Shown piece after piece: positions 1 through 7,951 of a stretch of DNA of 32,427 bases (position 1 is its first letter; each line of letters begins with the position of its first letter). The stretch is from an uncultured Bacteroidales bacterium (GTDB lineage Bacteria > Bacteroidota > Bacteroidia > Bacteroidales > P3). The DNA lies in the NCBI GenBank assembly GCA_905235855.1, contig CAJONE010000015.1, positions 1 through 32,427 on the forward strand, read 5' to 3'. The position numbers and the translations under genes are program-made. The notes beneath the pieces were generated by a model. That model saw nothing but the letters and a program-made list of their open reading frames with translations, searched no databases and was not told the DNA's origin.

Positions 1-1570
1 GTTCGGTACCCTCCTTGCCAACATAGCGGCTTATCTTGTGCAGACTGTGGATGCTGATATACAGTACATCGTTATCCCTGTATATAAGACGTATGGCCTC
101 TTGTGTACGACCATTCACCGTCATCTTTTCCAATCCGCTGAAACGGCCTACCCCATAGTCGATATGTGTCACAAAGTCGCCAGGTTTCAGTTCGGTCAGT
201 TCTCTTATGGTCAAAGCCTCGCGGCTATCACGCATATCATGCACATGGTATTTGTGATAGCGTTCGAAAATCTCGTGGTCGGTGAAGCAAACCATTTTAG
301 TGTCGTGGTCTACAAACCCCCCGTGCAAAGGGACCGACATGAACGAAATGGGCATATCGTCCCTATGCGACAGTGTTTCAGTGTTTTTTTTGTCGGGGTT
401 GACGAGCCGTCCGACGGGTTCATCATTAGCGCTACACACCAATATTTTTTCAAGACGGTGCTGCTGCGACTCGGCCGCAATCGAAATGCAGCATCTGTAC
501 GCCTGTTCAACATATTTTTTCAAGATTTGCTGAAGCAAGTCGAACCGTTTGTTGATGGCAGGTTGTGGCTCGCAGTTCATTCTCACTGTGGTAGCCTTGG
601 CGAAATAGGATGCGCCACCGTGTTCCACAATCTTGCATTCCAACAGGTTGCCCAACAGCTCTTGTGCGGTGCAGTAGAGTTTTTCTGGTTTCAAATGCTC
701 TACGGGCGAGCCCAATGTGTCGCCGTAGGCTTTTTCCGATACAGCATAGGCCTTGTCGACAGTTTCCAAGGCAGCCATTAGTCCATCCACCCATACGATA
801 TCGTCGGAGCCAAGGTATCCCGGCAACGAAACACGCTCCTCTACCGCTTGCCCCGACATGGAGCTGTCCAGCCTGGGCACTATCGATATTCTCTCGTATC
901 GCCTCACAGAGAGCTGGCTTACCGGATCAAAGGCGCGCAACGAATCGACCCTGTCGCCAAAAAACTCAATGCGATACGGAATTTCATTGCCATAGGAGAA
1001 CACGTCGACTATACCGCCTCGAACAGCATACTGTCCCGGCTCTGCAACAAAGTCCACTCGCTCGAATTCATACTCCATCAGCACATCCATAACGAAATCA
1101 AGACCCAGTTCCGAGCCCTCGGTTATCTCTAACGTGTTTTCGCGCAGTGTTCGCGAGGAGACCACCTTTTCGGACAAAGCTTCCGGGTAGGTTACAATGA
1201 CAAGGTTGCGTCCCGCGTTCAGCTGCTTGGTAACCTCGGTTCGCTGCAACACATTGGCATTGGCAGTCTCTTCCACCTGATACGGACGTCTGTAGCTGGT
1301 CGGAAACAGAAACACAAGTTTGTGGTCAACGTCGGTTTCGGTGTCGTTGAGCAATGCCTCTATGTCGTTCTGCAGGTAGTAGGCCTCCTCTTTCCCCGAC
1401 GCGATAACCAAATGTGTTCGATAGGGATTGTCACCATATATCGCAGCGACAAGCACCGCCATTGCCGACCCGGCCGTTCCGGCCAACCGTACACGGACCC
1501 CATTCGCCGACAACTCACTTTCCAACTCTCCCACAACCTTGGAGACTCTGTAAATTTCAAGCAAATCCAA
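1..1570 (-). CDS. mfd: Transcription-repair coupling factor Mfd, N-terminal part (cut by window edge)
   Basis: Mfd is a cytoplasmic DNA translocase that removes stalled RNA polymerase at lesions and recruits UvrA. Reading the minus strand from 1570 gives 523 codons without a stop, running off the left edge. Visible are the UvrB-like N-terminal module with the family segment FVAEPGQYAVRGGIVDVFSY at about residues 180-200, and the RNA polymerase-interacting region start, LKPGDFVTHIDYGVGRF, near residue 475. The helicase domains lie outside the window. The reading frame has no ATG between its upstream stop (TAA) and the conserved region; TTG at 1568-1570 (followed by DLLEIY) is the best start because it matches the usual distance to the domain, and TTG at 1562-1564 is the alternative. 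It is divergent from porX. A possible minus-strand -7 box, TAGTTTTG, lies at 1643-1650, without a clear -33 box. Confidence 0.93.
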   Translation of the reverse strand, partial: MDLLEIYRVSKVVGELESELSANGVRVRLAGTAGSAMAVLVAAIYGDNPYRTHLVIASGKEEAYYLQNDIEALLNDTETDVDHKLVFLFPTSYRRPYQVEETANANVLQRTEVTKQLNAGRNLVIVTYPEALSEKVVSSRTLRENTLEITEGSELGLDFVMDVLMEYEFERVDFVAEPGQYAVRGGIVDVFSYGNEIPYRIEFFGDRVDSLRAFDPVSQLSVRRYERISIVPRLDSSMSGQAVEERVSLPGYLGSDDIVWVDGLMAALETVDKAYAVSEKAYGDTLGSPVEHLKPEKLYCTAQELLGNLLECKIVEHGGASYFAKATTVRMNCEPQPAINKRFDLLQQILKKYVEQAYRCCISIAAESQQHRLEKILVCSANDEPVGRLVNPDKKNTETLSHRDDMPISFMSVPLHGGFVDHDTKMVCFTDHEIFERYHKYHVHDMRDSREALTIRELTELKPGDFVTHIDYGVGRFSGLEKMTVNGRTQEAIRLIYRDNDVLYISIHSLHKISRYVGKEGTE

Positions 1571-1749
1571 TTTATCGTTGTTTTTTAATACTTAAATGTG
1601 CCGGCATCGCGAAATTGACACCGGCATATATGAAACTCTTTGCAAAACTACTAATATTTCAACAATAAAAGTGTCTATATCCGCGTTTTTATTTCAACAT
1701 AAGGCCGATGGCCCTCAACCATATTTTCAGAATTCAATTCCCAACCACC

Positions 1750-3297
1750 ATGACCACTATCCTTTGGGCCGACGACGAGATAGAGCTTCTCAAGCCCCAT
1801 ATCCTGTTTCTCGAAGAGCGCGGCTACACCGTTATACCCGTCACAAGCGGCAACGAGGCCATCGACGAACTGTCGAGCAACGACATCGACATAGTCTTTC
1901 TCGACGAGAACATGCCAGGGCTCAGCGGGCTCGACACCCTCTCGCAGATAAAAAACCGCTACCCGTCACTGCCGGTCATTATGATAACCAAGAGCGAGGA
2001 AGAACACATAATGGACGAGGCCCTTGGCAGCAAGATTAGCGATTATCTTATCAAACCCGTCAACCCGAAACAGATTCTGCTTACTGTCAAGAAACACACC
2101 GAGGCCAAACGGCTCACCAGCGAAAAATCGTCTATGTCCTACCAGCAGCAGTTTCGCGAGATAGGCTTGGAACTCGGCGGACATCTCGACCACAACGAAT
2201 GGGTTGGCCTGTACCGGAAACTGGTGTACTGGGATCTTGAATTGGCCGACAACCAGGACGATAACATCCACGAAATTTTCCGTTCGCAAAAAGCCGAGGC
2301 CAACCGCCAGTTTTGCCGCTGGTATGAACGAAACTACCAAGATTGGATAAAAAACCTGTCGGCAGACAAACCCTGTATATCACCCATGGTATTCCGCGAC
2401 AGGCTTTTCCCTCTGCTTAAACAAGAGCGTCCGACATTTGTCATCCTCATCGACAATTTCCGCTACGACCAATGGAAATTCATCCAGCCGACCATCGAAA
2501 ACCACCTGCGCGTCGACAACGACAGCCTATTCTTCAGCATATTGCCCACCACGACACAGTTTGCCCGCAACGCCATGTTCTCGGGGCTTATGCCAGCCGA
2601 AATCGAACGTAAGTATCCGCAATACTGGGTCAACGAAAACCAGGATGGCCACAAAAACCAGTATGAAGACCAGCTCCTCGACGAAAACCTGCGGCGCAAT
2701 GGGTTCAACATCCGCCACTCCTACCACAAAGTACTCAACGCCCAATACGGCAAACGCCTCGTCGACTCAATTCCCGACATGATGCAGAATCGACTGAACG
2801 TTATAATATACAATTTCATTGATATGCTGTCTCATGCCAGCACCGAAAGCGGCATCGTGCGCGAGTTGGCCGGCAACGAGCGTTCCTACCGCTCACTTAC
2901 CCTATCATGGATAGAACACTCCCCCCTGATTGAACTTGTCAAGGAACTCGCCGAACGCGACGTGAACGTCGTTATAACAACCGACCATGGATCGACCATC
3001 GTCGACCGGCCCGTCCGCGTCAAAGGCGACAGCTCTTTATCGGTCAACCTGCGCTACAAACAGGGAAGACTTCTCGACTACAACCCGAAGGATGTTTTCG
3101 AAGTGCGTGACCCCCGCAACATTGCCATGCCAAAACTTTACGTAACATCACCCTACATCTTCGCCCACGAAAACGACTTCTTTGCATACCCGAACAATTA
3201 TAACCAGTACGTTCAACTCTACACTGGCACTTTCCAGCACGGCGGCATCTCTATGGAGGAGGTTATGATACCCTTCGTCACCTTGAGCCGGAAATAG
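1750..3297 (+). CDS. porX: PorX-type response regulator with PglZ domain (T9SS regulator)
   Basis: 515-residue two-domain protein. Residues 1-120 are a CheY-like receiver with acidic pocket D8/D9, phospho-acceptor D52 (in FLDENMPG), T80 and K102. The rest is a PglZ (alkaline-phosphatase superfamily) domain with likely metal ligands D235 (LIDNFRYD), D412-H413 (TTDHGS) and H497 (FQHGGISMEE). This architecture and length are those of PorX, which together with the PorY kinase controls type IX secretion genes in Porphyromonas and Flavobacterium; PorX of those organisms is known as a metal-dependent phosphodiesterase. An in-frame ATG at 1708 would add 14 residues, but ATG 1750 puts the receiver's first strand (TTILWADDE) at the usual position. 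No PorY is in the window. The four gingipain-like proteases and the propeller protein further on carry T9SS sorting domains, so their export machinery is plausibly under this regulator (inference). Confidence 0.93.
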   Translation: MTTILWADDEIELLKPHILFLEERGYTVIPVTSGNEAIDELSSNDIDIVFLDENMPGLSGLDTLSQIKNRYPSLPVIMITKSEEEHIMDEALGSKISDYLIKPVNPKQILLTVKKHTEAKRLTSEKSSMSYQQQFREIGLELGGHLDHNEWVGLYRKLVYWDLELADNQDDNIHEIFRSQKAEANRQFCRWYERNYQDWIKNLSADKPCISPMVFRDRLFPLLKQERPTFVILIDNFRYDQWKFIQPTIENHLRVDNDSLFFSILPTTTQFARNAMFSGLMPAEIERKYPQYWVNENQDGHKNQYEDQLLDENLRRNGFNIRHSYHKVLNAQYGKRLVDSIPDMMQNRLNVIIYNFIDMLSHASTESGIVRELAGNERSYRSLTLSWIEHSPLIELVKELAERDVNVVITTDHGSTIVDRPVRVKGDSSLSVNLRYKQGRLLDYNPKDVFEVRDPRNIAMPKLYVTSPYIFAHENDFFAYPNNYNQYVQLYTGTFQHGGISMEEVMIPFVTLSRK

Positions 3298-3318
3298 CGG
3301 AACCGCGACACTTCCCCA

Positions 3319-3346
3319 ATCACTATTCACTAATCACCATTCACTA
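3319..3346 (+). repeat. Two tandem 14-bp units just before the acyltransferase start
   Basis: ATCACTATTCACTA (3319-3332) is followed directly by ATCACCATTCACTA (3333-3346), one mismatch, and the next base is the A of the start codon. The repeat therefore takes up the ribosome-binding region. A looser version (TAATCACT, then ACTATTCAC) occurs on the same strand at about 4941-4962, in front of the minus-strand guanylyltransferase gene. Function unknown. Confidence 0.7.
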
Positions 3347-3904
3347 ATGAAAAAAACCTGCATAGCCTTAGTCAAACTTTTCGGATGGAAATACGACGTG
3401 CCAGCTCAAGGATCACGTCCCGAAATCGAGCATGCTGTATACATCATGGCACCGCACACCAGCGTATGGGACTTCCTGCTTGGGGTGACCTGCCTCTGGG
3501 TGCTGAAAGTGAACTACGGCGTTTTTATCAAAAAAGAGTTTTTCAATTTTTTCACAGGCGGATTGCTACGCCACTATGGTGGCATCCCCATCGACCGCGG
3601 CAACCGCAACAACCACATGGTTGACCAGGCGGTGAAACTGTATGCCGAAAATGAGCGTCAAGTGATAGTCATTACGCCCGAAGGCACACGCAAACCGGTG
3701 AAACGCTGGAAACGCGGTTTTTACGAAATTGCAATGAAGGCTCACGTGCCCATCGTCCTCACCTACGGCGACTACAGGAAGAAAATCATGGGTGTTGGTC
3801 CCACCTTCTACCCTACTGGTGACTTCGATGCCGATATGGTGAAAATCAAGGAGTATTACAGCCATTTCACCGCACGCCATCCGAAGATGTACATCAAAGA
3901 CTGA
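3347..3904 (+). CDS. Lysophospholipid acyltransferase family protein (PlsC-like)
   Basis: 185 residues. The acyltransferase motifs are readable in order: H37-TSVW-D42 (HX4D catalytic motif), GGIPIDRG at about residues 78-85 (glycerol-phosphate binding) and TPEGTR at about 109-114. The family transfers an acyl group to lysophosphatidic acid or related lipids at the cytoplasmic membrane. At 185 residues it is shorter than typical PlsC (about 240) and resembles the compact Bacteroidota subfamily; no strong N-terminal membrane anchor is seen. It starts 49 bp after porX on the same strand and overlaps the convergent guanylyltransferase gene by 11 bp. Exact substrate is not determinable. Confidence 0.88.
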   Translation: MKKTCIALVKLFGWKYDVPAQGSRPEIEHAVYIMAPHTSVWDFLLGVTCLWVLKVNYGVFIKKEFFNFFTGGLLRHYGGIPIDRGNRNNHMVDQAVKLYAENERQVIVITPEGTRKPVKRWKRGFYEIAMKAHVPIVLTYGDYRKKIMGVGPTFYPTGDFDADMVKIKEYYSHFTARHPKMYIKD

Positions 3905-4934
3905 ACTCCTTGATATGCTGCTCTTCCGAAAGACGGCACACAAGCAGGCGTCCTCCCTTTGAAGCCACAATGTAGTTGTTAAGTCCCTCCACAATAACTC
4001 TGTCCATATCCGAGATGTGGACCACACAATCCTCGCAGTTGTGAAGATTAATATTGGTACCAATAACCGCGTTGCCGCTACTGTCGCGCGTGGCATTTTG
4101 CAGCAGCGCGCCCCATGTGCCGAGGTCGCTCCATCCGAGATCGGCGGCTATCGTGTAGATGTTGTCAGCCCTTTCCATCACAGCATAATCAATGCTTATC
4201 TTGTCGCACAACGGGAATAGACGTCTAAGCGTCGCCTGCTCGTCCAACGTGTGAAGCGAGGGCGCTATTTGGTCCATTATCTCCGCGATTTGAGGCACAT
4301 ACCGGCGCAACGACCGTTCTATTGTAGTGACTTTCCACACAAAGATGCCAGCATTCCAGTAGTATGAACCGCTCTCCAGGTAGCCTTTCGCCGTTTCCAA
4401 ATCCGGCTTTTCTTTGAATGCAGCCACACGTTCCACAGCACCCATCGTCCGCTGCCCACAGGCTGCTATATACCCATATCCGGTCTCTGGCCGACTTGGT
4501 TTGATGCCTACAGTGACGATGGCGTCATTGTGAGCTACAAAGTCGATAGCCTCCTTCAACACAGTGAGATACTCGGTTGTATTCAGAACAAGCGCGTCGC
4601 TCGGCGTCACCACGATTTTTGCCTCAGGGTCGAGCTTCGCAATCTTGCGGCTCGCGTATGCTATGCAGGGGGCAGTGTTGCGGGCTTCCGGCTCCGCCAG
4701 AATGTTGCCCTCCGGCATCCCCGGCAACTGCTCACACACTATATCCACATATCTCTCCGAAGTGACTATCCACATATTTCCTATCGGACAGAGCGGCAGC
4801 AACCTGTCAACGGTCATCTGCAACAAACTGCGTCCCAAACCGAGCACATCGATAAATTGTTTGGGATACTCAGGTACACTCATCGGCCAGAATCGGCTTC
4901 CAATTCCTCCAGCCATAACTACTACATGAATCAT
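3894..4934 (-). CDS. manC: Mannose-1-phosphate guanylyltransferase (monofunctional)
   Basis: 346 residues. Makes GDP-mannose from GTP and mannose-1-phosphate for surface glycans. The nucleotidyltransferase signature AGGIGSRFWP with K25 follows the start; further family segments are EPEARNTAPC (about 81-90), a PSDALV segment in place of the more usual PxDH, FKEKPD (about 173) and YYWNAGIFVWK (about 190). The C-terminal phosphomannose isomerase cupin found in bifunctional ManC/AlgA is absent, which agrees with the length. The final codons overlap the end of the convergent acyltransferase gene (3894-3904). The small membrane-protein gene upstream on the same strand ends 22 bp before this start, so the two may share a transcript. 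Confidence 0.93.
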   Translation of the reverse strand: MIHVVVMAGGIGSRFWPMSVPEYPKQFIDVLGLGRSLLQMTVDRLLPLCPIGNMWIVTSERYVDIVCEQLPGMPEGNILAEPEARNTAPCIAYASRKIAKLDPEAKIVVTPSDALVLNTTEYLTVLKEAIDFVAHNDAIVTVGIKPSRPETGYGYIAACGQRTMGAVERVAAFKEKPDLETAKGYLESGSYYWNAGIFVWKVTTIERSLRRYVPQIAEIMDQIAPSLHTLDEQATLRRLFPLCDKISIDYAVMERADNIYTIAADLGWSDLGTWGALLQNATRDSSGNAVIGTNINLHNCEDCVVHISDMDRVIVEGLNNYIVASKGGRLLVCRLSEEQHIKEFSL

Positions 4935-4956
4935 ATTTCGCTAATCACTTTACTAT

Positions 4957-5193
4957 TCACAATTCCTTCATAAGGTTTTCGTTCACGTCGAGGGGGTTAT
5001 ATGGGTGTCGCTCGGCACAGAATCGATCCTTACCACACGCGCAACCTGATGACTCGCCCGAATATGGGTCTCGCCCTGCACAATGACGCTTGAACTCGCC
5101 ATTTTTGCGCAACAGCGTTTTCACGCCAAGTCCGGCCATCAACGCGGCTACCGCAGCAAAGGTTGCAGAGAGGGTTACAAAAAAAGTGTTCAT
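4957..5193 (-). CDS. Small single-span membrane protein, Cys-containing tail
   Basis: 78 residues from ATG 5193. A hydrophobic segment (about residues 3-24, VTLSATFAAVAALMAGLGVK) is followed by a KNGEF motif and a tail with CAG, GCACG and FCAERHPYNP. It resembles short conserved 'membrane or secreted' proteins of Bacteroidota with a KNGxF motif after the membrane span; function unknown. The frame stays open upstream to 5241, but that stretch runs through the terminator and the tRNA end, so the shorter start is preferred. It lies just downstream of the tRNA-Asn terminator and no separate promoter is evident. Confidence 0.72.
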   Translation of the reverse strand: MNTFFVTLSATFAAVAALMAGLGVKTLLRKNGEFKRHCAGRDPYSGESSGCACGKDRFCAERHPYNPLDVNENLMKEL

Positions 5194-5202
5194 CCGATTA
5201 AA

Positions 5203-5226
5203 CAAAAAATGCCGCATCTCTGCGGC
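5203..5226 (-). terminator. Rho-independent terminator after tRNA-Asn
   Basis: On the minus strand GCCGCA-GAGA-TGCGGC (stem at 5211-5226) is followed by ATTTTTTG. A perfect 6-bp GC stem, tetraloop and U-run lie 8 nt after the tRNA 3' end. Confidence 0.85.
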
Positions 5227-5233
5227 TCTTTTG

Positions 5234-5307
5234 CTCCCCAAGCAGGACTTGAACCTGCGACCCCCTGATTAACAGTCAGGTGCTCTAACCAACTGAGCTA
5301 TTGAGGA
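5234..5307 (-). tRNA. tRNA-Asn (GTT)
   Basis: 74-nt cloverleaf on the minus strand. The acceptor stem TCCTCAA pairs with TTGGGGA (one T-G wobble). D-arm AGCTCAGTTGGTTAGAGC, anticodon stem-loop CTGACTGTTAATCAG with anticodon GTT, and T-arm GCAGGTTCAAGTCCTGC are all present. CCA is not encoded. It has its own upstream promoter and downstream terminator. Confidence 0.97.
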
Positions 5308-5335
5308 AGGGTGATTTGTTCTCTCAAATCGTGTG

Positions 5336-5365
5336 CAAAGATACGCACATTTCCCAATATGGCAA
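5336..5365 (-). promoter_or_regulatory. Promoter of tRNA-Asn (Bacteroidota type)
   Basis: On the minus strand TTTG (its TTG at 5363-5365) is followed after 19 bp by TATCTTTG (5336-5343), matching the Bacteroidota primary-sigma consensus TTTG / TAnnTTTG. The expected start is about 25 nt upstream of the tRNA. The rest of the gap to 5464 is AT-rich with no gene. Confidence 0.8.
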
Positions 5366-5464
5366 ACTTTTTTTTGAATTTTGGGATCAGAAAATATATA
5401 ACGAACTATACCATAAAGTTTTAGCTCTGCAATAATTATTTGGACGATATCCAAAAGTTGACAA

Positions 5465-6274
5465 TTAAAATCCATCAATCATTCCCACATTTTTCAAGTT
5501 TTCGACAATATCGCCCGCCATAATGGATGCCTGCGACTGTTTGTTTACAGCCAGGTCGCCTGCCATGCCGTGTATATATACAGCGGTGCAAGCTGCTTCA
5601 TAGAGTTTCAACCCCTGCGCCAAAAGTGCGAGCACTACGCCCGTCAACACGTCGCCGCTGCCTGCGGAGGCCATCCCTGGATTGCCCGTGTTGTTTTCAT
5701 ATTCGGATTCGTCGGGTGCATAAACTCTCGTGCGATACCCTTTCCGAACGACCGTAATACCGTATCTTGATGCCATACGATTAGGGCGTTCATCGCCAAA
5801 CAGCCGTTGATACTCCCTGTCGTGTGGCGTAACTATGCTGTGACCACTTATAAGAGGCAGCAACTCATCTTTGTGGGCAGCCACAATGTTCAGCGCATCG
5901 GCATCGAGCACAACAGGCCTTTCGCCCCAACCAGTAAGCAAGGAGTGCAGTGCAAGAAACGTACGTTCCGCCGTCCCGATGCCGGGACCAACCCCGAGTG
6001 CATTATACTTTTTAAGACCCTGCGGCACGTTGGCAAACAGAAACCCGTCATAGTCAATTGAGGCCATAGCTTCGGGCACCGCCACCTGCAACGGGTTCAC
6101 CCCCCGCTCCGGCGCATGAACCGTCAGCAAACCTACACCGCTCCGCATACAGGCTCTGGCAGCAAGTATAGCGCATCCCATCCTGCCATAGCTTCCAGCC
6201 ACAAGCAGGGCGTGACCATAGTCCCCTTTATGTGTCTCTGGTTTTCGTTTATTCCAAAAAGATGGAAGTTGCAT
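5465..6274 (-). CDS. nnrD: ADP-dependent NAD(P)H-hydrate dehydratase, stand-alone
   Basis: 269 residues from ATG 6274. Repairs hydrated NAD(P)H by ADP-dependent dehydration; ribokinase-like (YjeF_C/carbohydrate kinase) fold. Visible motifs are KGDYGHALLVAGSYGRMG near the start, the ADP-site GVGPGIG at about residues 93-99, VLDADALN, the TPHDREYQRL segment and the catalytic AGSGDVLTG near residue 210. Many bacteria, including many Bacteroidota, fuse this domain to the NnrE epimerase (YjeF_N) in a protein of about 500 residues; here only the dehydratase is present and no epimerase gene is in the window. Upstream in-frame ATGs to 6346 exist, but MQLPSFWNKR is the usual beginning of this domain. 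Confidence 0.9.
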   Translation of the reverse strand: MQLPSFWNKRKPETHKGDYGHALLVAGSYGRMGCAILAARACMRSGVGLLTVHAPERGVNPLQVAVPEAMASIDYDGFLFANVPQGLKKYNALGVGPGIGTAERTFLALHSLLTGWGERPVVLDADALNIVAAHKDELLPLISGHSIVTPHDREYQRLFGDERPNRMASRYGITVVRKGYRTRVYAPDESEYENNTGNPGMASAGSGDVLTGVVLALLAQGLKLYEAACTAVYIHGMAGDLAVNKQSQASIMAGDIVENLKNVGMIDGF

Positions 6275-6385
6275 AATGTTATTTTGACATTTGAACCACG
6301 TATCGGAAAAATCTCGTCCTTTCGTCCGAAACGATGAGAAACCCACTCATAAAAAACACTTGCAAACGCCGCTATCTTAAAAACG

Positions 6386-7786
6386 TCAATAGCCGAGAAT
6401 CTTGAGCATAGACTTGTGGCTCTGTTCTTTGGCGAAGAGTTTAGTAGAGTATTCGCCGTTCTCGTCTTTGTCGATGATAATATGCTTCGGCGCCGGGACA
6501 AGGCAGTGCTGTATGCCGCCATAGCCGCCGAGAGACTCCTGGTAGGCGCCGGTGTGGAAAAAACCGATATAGAGCGGCTCGTCCTTCTGCAACTTCGGCA
6601 AGAATATTGCATTGGCGTGCGAGTCAGCGTTGTAGTAGTCCTGACTGTCGCACGTCAGTCCGCCAAGAAATACACGCTGGTATTCGCAATCCCAGTGGTT
6701 GATCGGCAGCATGATAAATCTCTGGTTCAATCCCCACGTGTCTGGCAACGTGGTGATAAACGAACTGTCTATCATATACCACAGCTCGCGGTCGTTCTGC
6801 TGTTTTTGTCCCAGAATACTGTATAGCGTCGCACCGCTTTCTCCAACCGTAAACGATCCGAACTCCGTGAAAATGTGTGGTTCCTCAACACCACGGTTAG
6901 TGCAGATTATCTTAATCTGGTTCAATATCTCCTCCGCCATATACTCATAGTCATAATTGCTTGCCAGAGATGTTTTAAGCGGGAACCCACCCCCGATGTT
7001 GAGCGAATCCAACTCCGGACACATCCGTTTCAAGTCGCAATACACGTTCAGGCACTTCGACAACTCGTTCCAGTAGTAGGCCGTGTCGCGGATGCCAGTA
7101 TTGATGAAAAAGTGTAGCATCTTGAAACTGAACTTCCTGTTCGGTTTGATATGTTCTTCATAGAAACTTACTATATCATTGTAACGTATTCCGAGTCGTG
7201 AAGTGTAAAAATCGAACTTCGGTTCCTCTTCGGCCGCGATTCGTATGCCAATCTTCATTGGAACCGACGGAGACAAAAGCATCTCGTCAAGCGTAGTGTA
7301 TTCGCTCTTATTGTCGAGTATCGGCACCACATTGCAGAACCCGTCGTTATACAGACTCACAATGTTTTCAATATATTGTATTTTCTTGTATCCGTTGCAA
7401 ACTATAAACTTGTCCTTGTCAATCAACTTCTGCTCGTAAAGTTCTTGTATCAGGTTGATGTCGAACGCCGACGAAGTTTCAAGGTTTATTTCGTTTTTGA
7501 GAGCCTCCTCAAGAACAAACGAGAAATGGCTGCTCTTGGTGCAGTAGCAATAGTTGTATGTACCCTTGTAGTCGGTCTTCGCTATCGCAACATTAAACAT
7601 TCTCTTTGCTCGCTGTATTTGCGAGCTTATCTTCGGAAGATATGTAATCTTCAGCGGTGTACCATACTGCTTGATAACCTCCATCAGCGGTATGTCATGA
7701 TACATCAATTCGCCCTCCTCTGTGCGAAATTCGTCCTGCGGAAAGTCGAATGTCTGATCAATCAAATCGTAATACTTGTTTCTCAT
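6386..7786 (-). CDS. Fold-III PLP-dependent decarboxylase, probable arginine decarboxylase
   Basis: 466 residues. The TIM-barrel fold-III decarboxylase pattern is clear: K84 in YCYCTKSSHF is the candidate PLP lysine, GGGFP at 265-269 binds the PLP phosphate, EFG at 308-310 takes the place of the usual E-P-G, and CDSQD at 379-383 is the active-site Cys-Asp motif from the partner subunit. The conserved end of the barrel (GAYQESLGGYGG) is also present. Similar Bacteroidota proteins are usually labelled arginine decarboxylase (agmatine/polyamine synthesis), but this is shorter than E. coli SpeA (about 658) and substrate choice among arginine, carboxynorspermidine-like or other amino acids cannot be decided here. 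It has its own promoter at 7851-7880. Confidence 0.8.
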   Translation of the reverse strand: MRNKYYDLIDQTFDFPQDEFRTEEGELMYHDIPLMEVIKQYGTPLKITYLPKISSQIQRAKRMFNVAIAKTDYKGTYNYCYCTKSSHFSFVLEEALKNEINLETSSAFDINLIQELYEQKLIDKDKFIVCNGYKKIQYIENIVSLYNDGFCNVVPILDNKSEYTTLDEMLLSPSVPMKIGIRIAAEEEPKFDFYTSRLGIRYNDIVSFYEEHIKPNRKFSFKMLHFFINTGIRDTAYYWNELSKCLNVYCDLKRMCPELDSLNIGGGFPLKTSLASNYDYEYMAEEILNQIKIICTNRGVEEPHIFTEFGSFTVGESGATLYSILGQKQQNDRELWYMIDSSFITTLPDTWGLNQRFIMLPINHWDCEYQRVFLGGLTCDSQDYYNADSHANAIFLPKLQKDEPLYIGFFHTGAYQESLGGYGGIQHCLVPAPKHIIIDKDENGEYSTKLFAKEQSHKSMLKILGY

Positions 7787-7850
7787 TTTTTATAATCCGA
7801 TTAAGTTAGTTTATCAAAAAACTTGCAATCCAAGCAAGGCAAATCGAAAG

Positions 7851-7880
7851 CAAAGATACAAAGAAAAGTTTGTATCTCAA
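7851..7880 (-). promoter_or_regulatory. Promoter of the PLP decarboxylase
   Basis: On the minus strand TTG (7878-7880), 19 bp, then TATCTTTG (7851-7858). This fits the Bacteroidota consensus and gives a leader of about 60 nt before the ATG at 7786. Confidence 0.75.
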
Positions 7881-7892
7881 CATTTCAGTCAC

Positions 7893-7923
7893 AAAAATAC
7901 AGCAGCAACTGCGGATCCGCTGT
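7893..7923 (-). terminator. Possible terminator of the C25 protease gene chain
   Basis: Downstream of the last protease, the minus strand shows ACAGC ... GCTGT (outer 5-bp stem, 7899-7923) enclosing the palindrome GCGGATCCGC, followed by ATTTTTG. The stem is short and the loop long, so the call is tentative. Confidence 0.4.
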
Positions 7924-7951
7924 CAAATGTCGACCGAAAAAACTAATGCCG

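Noticed and set aside
38-781. Plus-strand open frame of 247 codons at the left edge
   Set aside because: Antisense to the clear Mfd frame; its translation has no domain character.
1599-1626. TGCCGG/CCGGCA hairpin in the mfd-porX gap
   Set aside because: Only 6 bp around a 16-nt loop, no U-run; may be chance.
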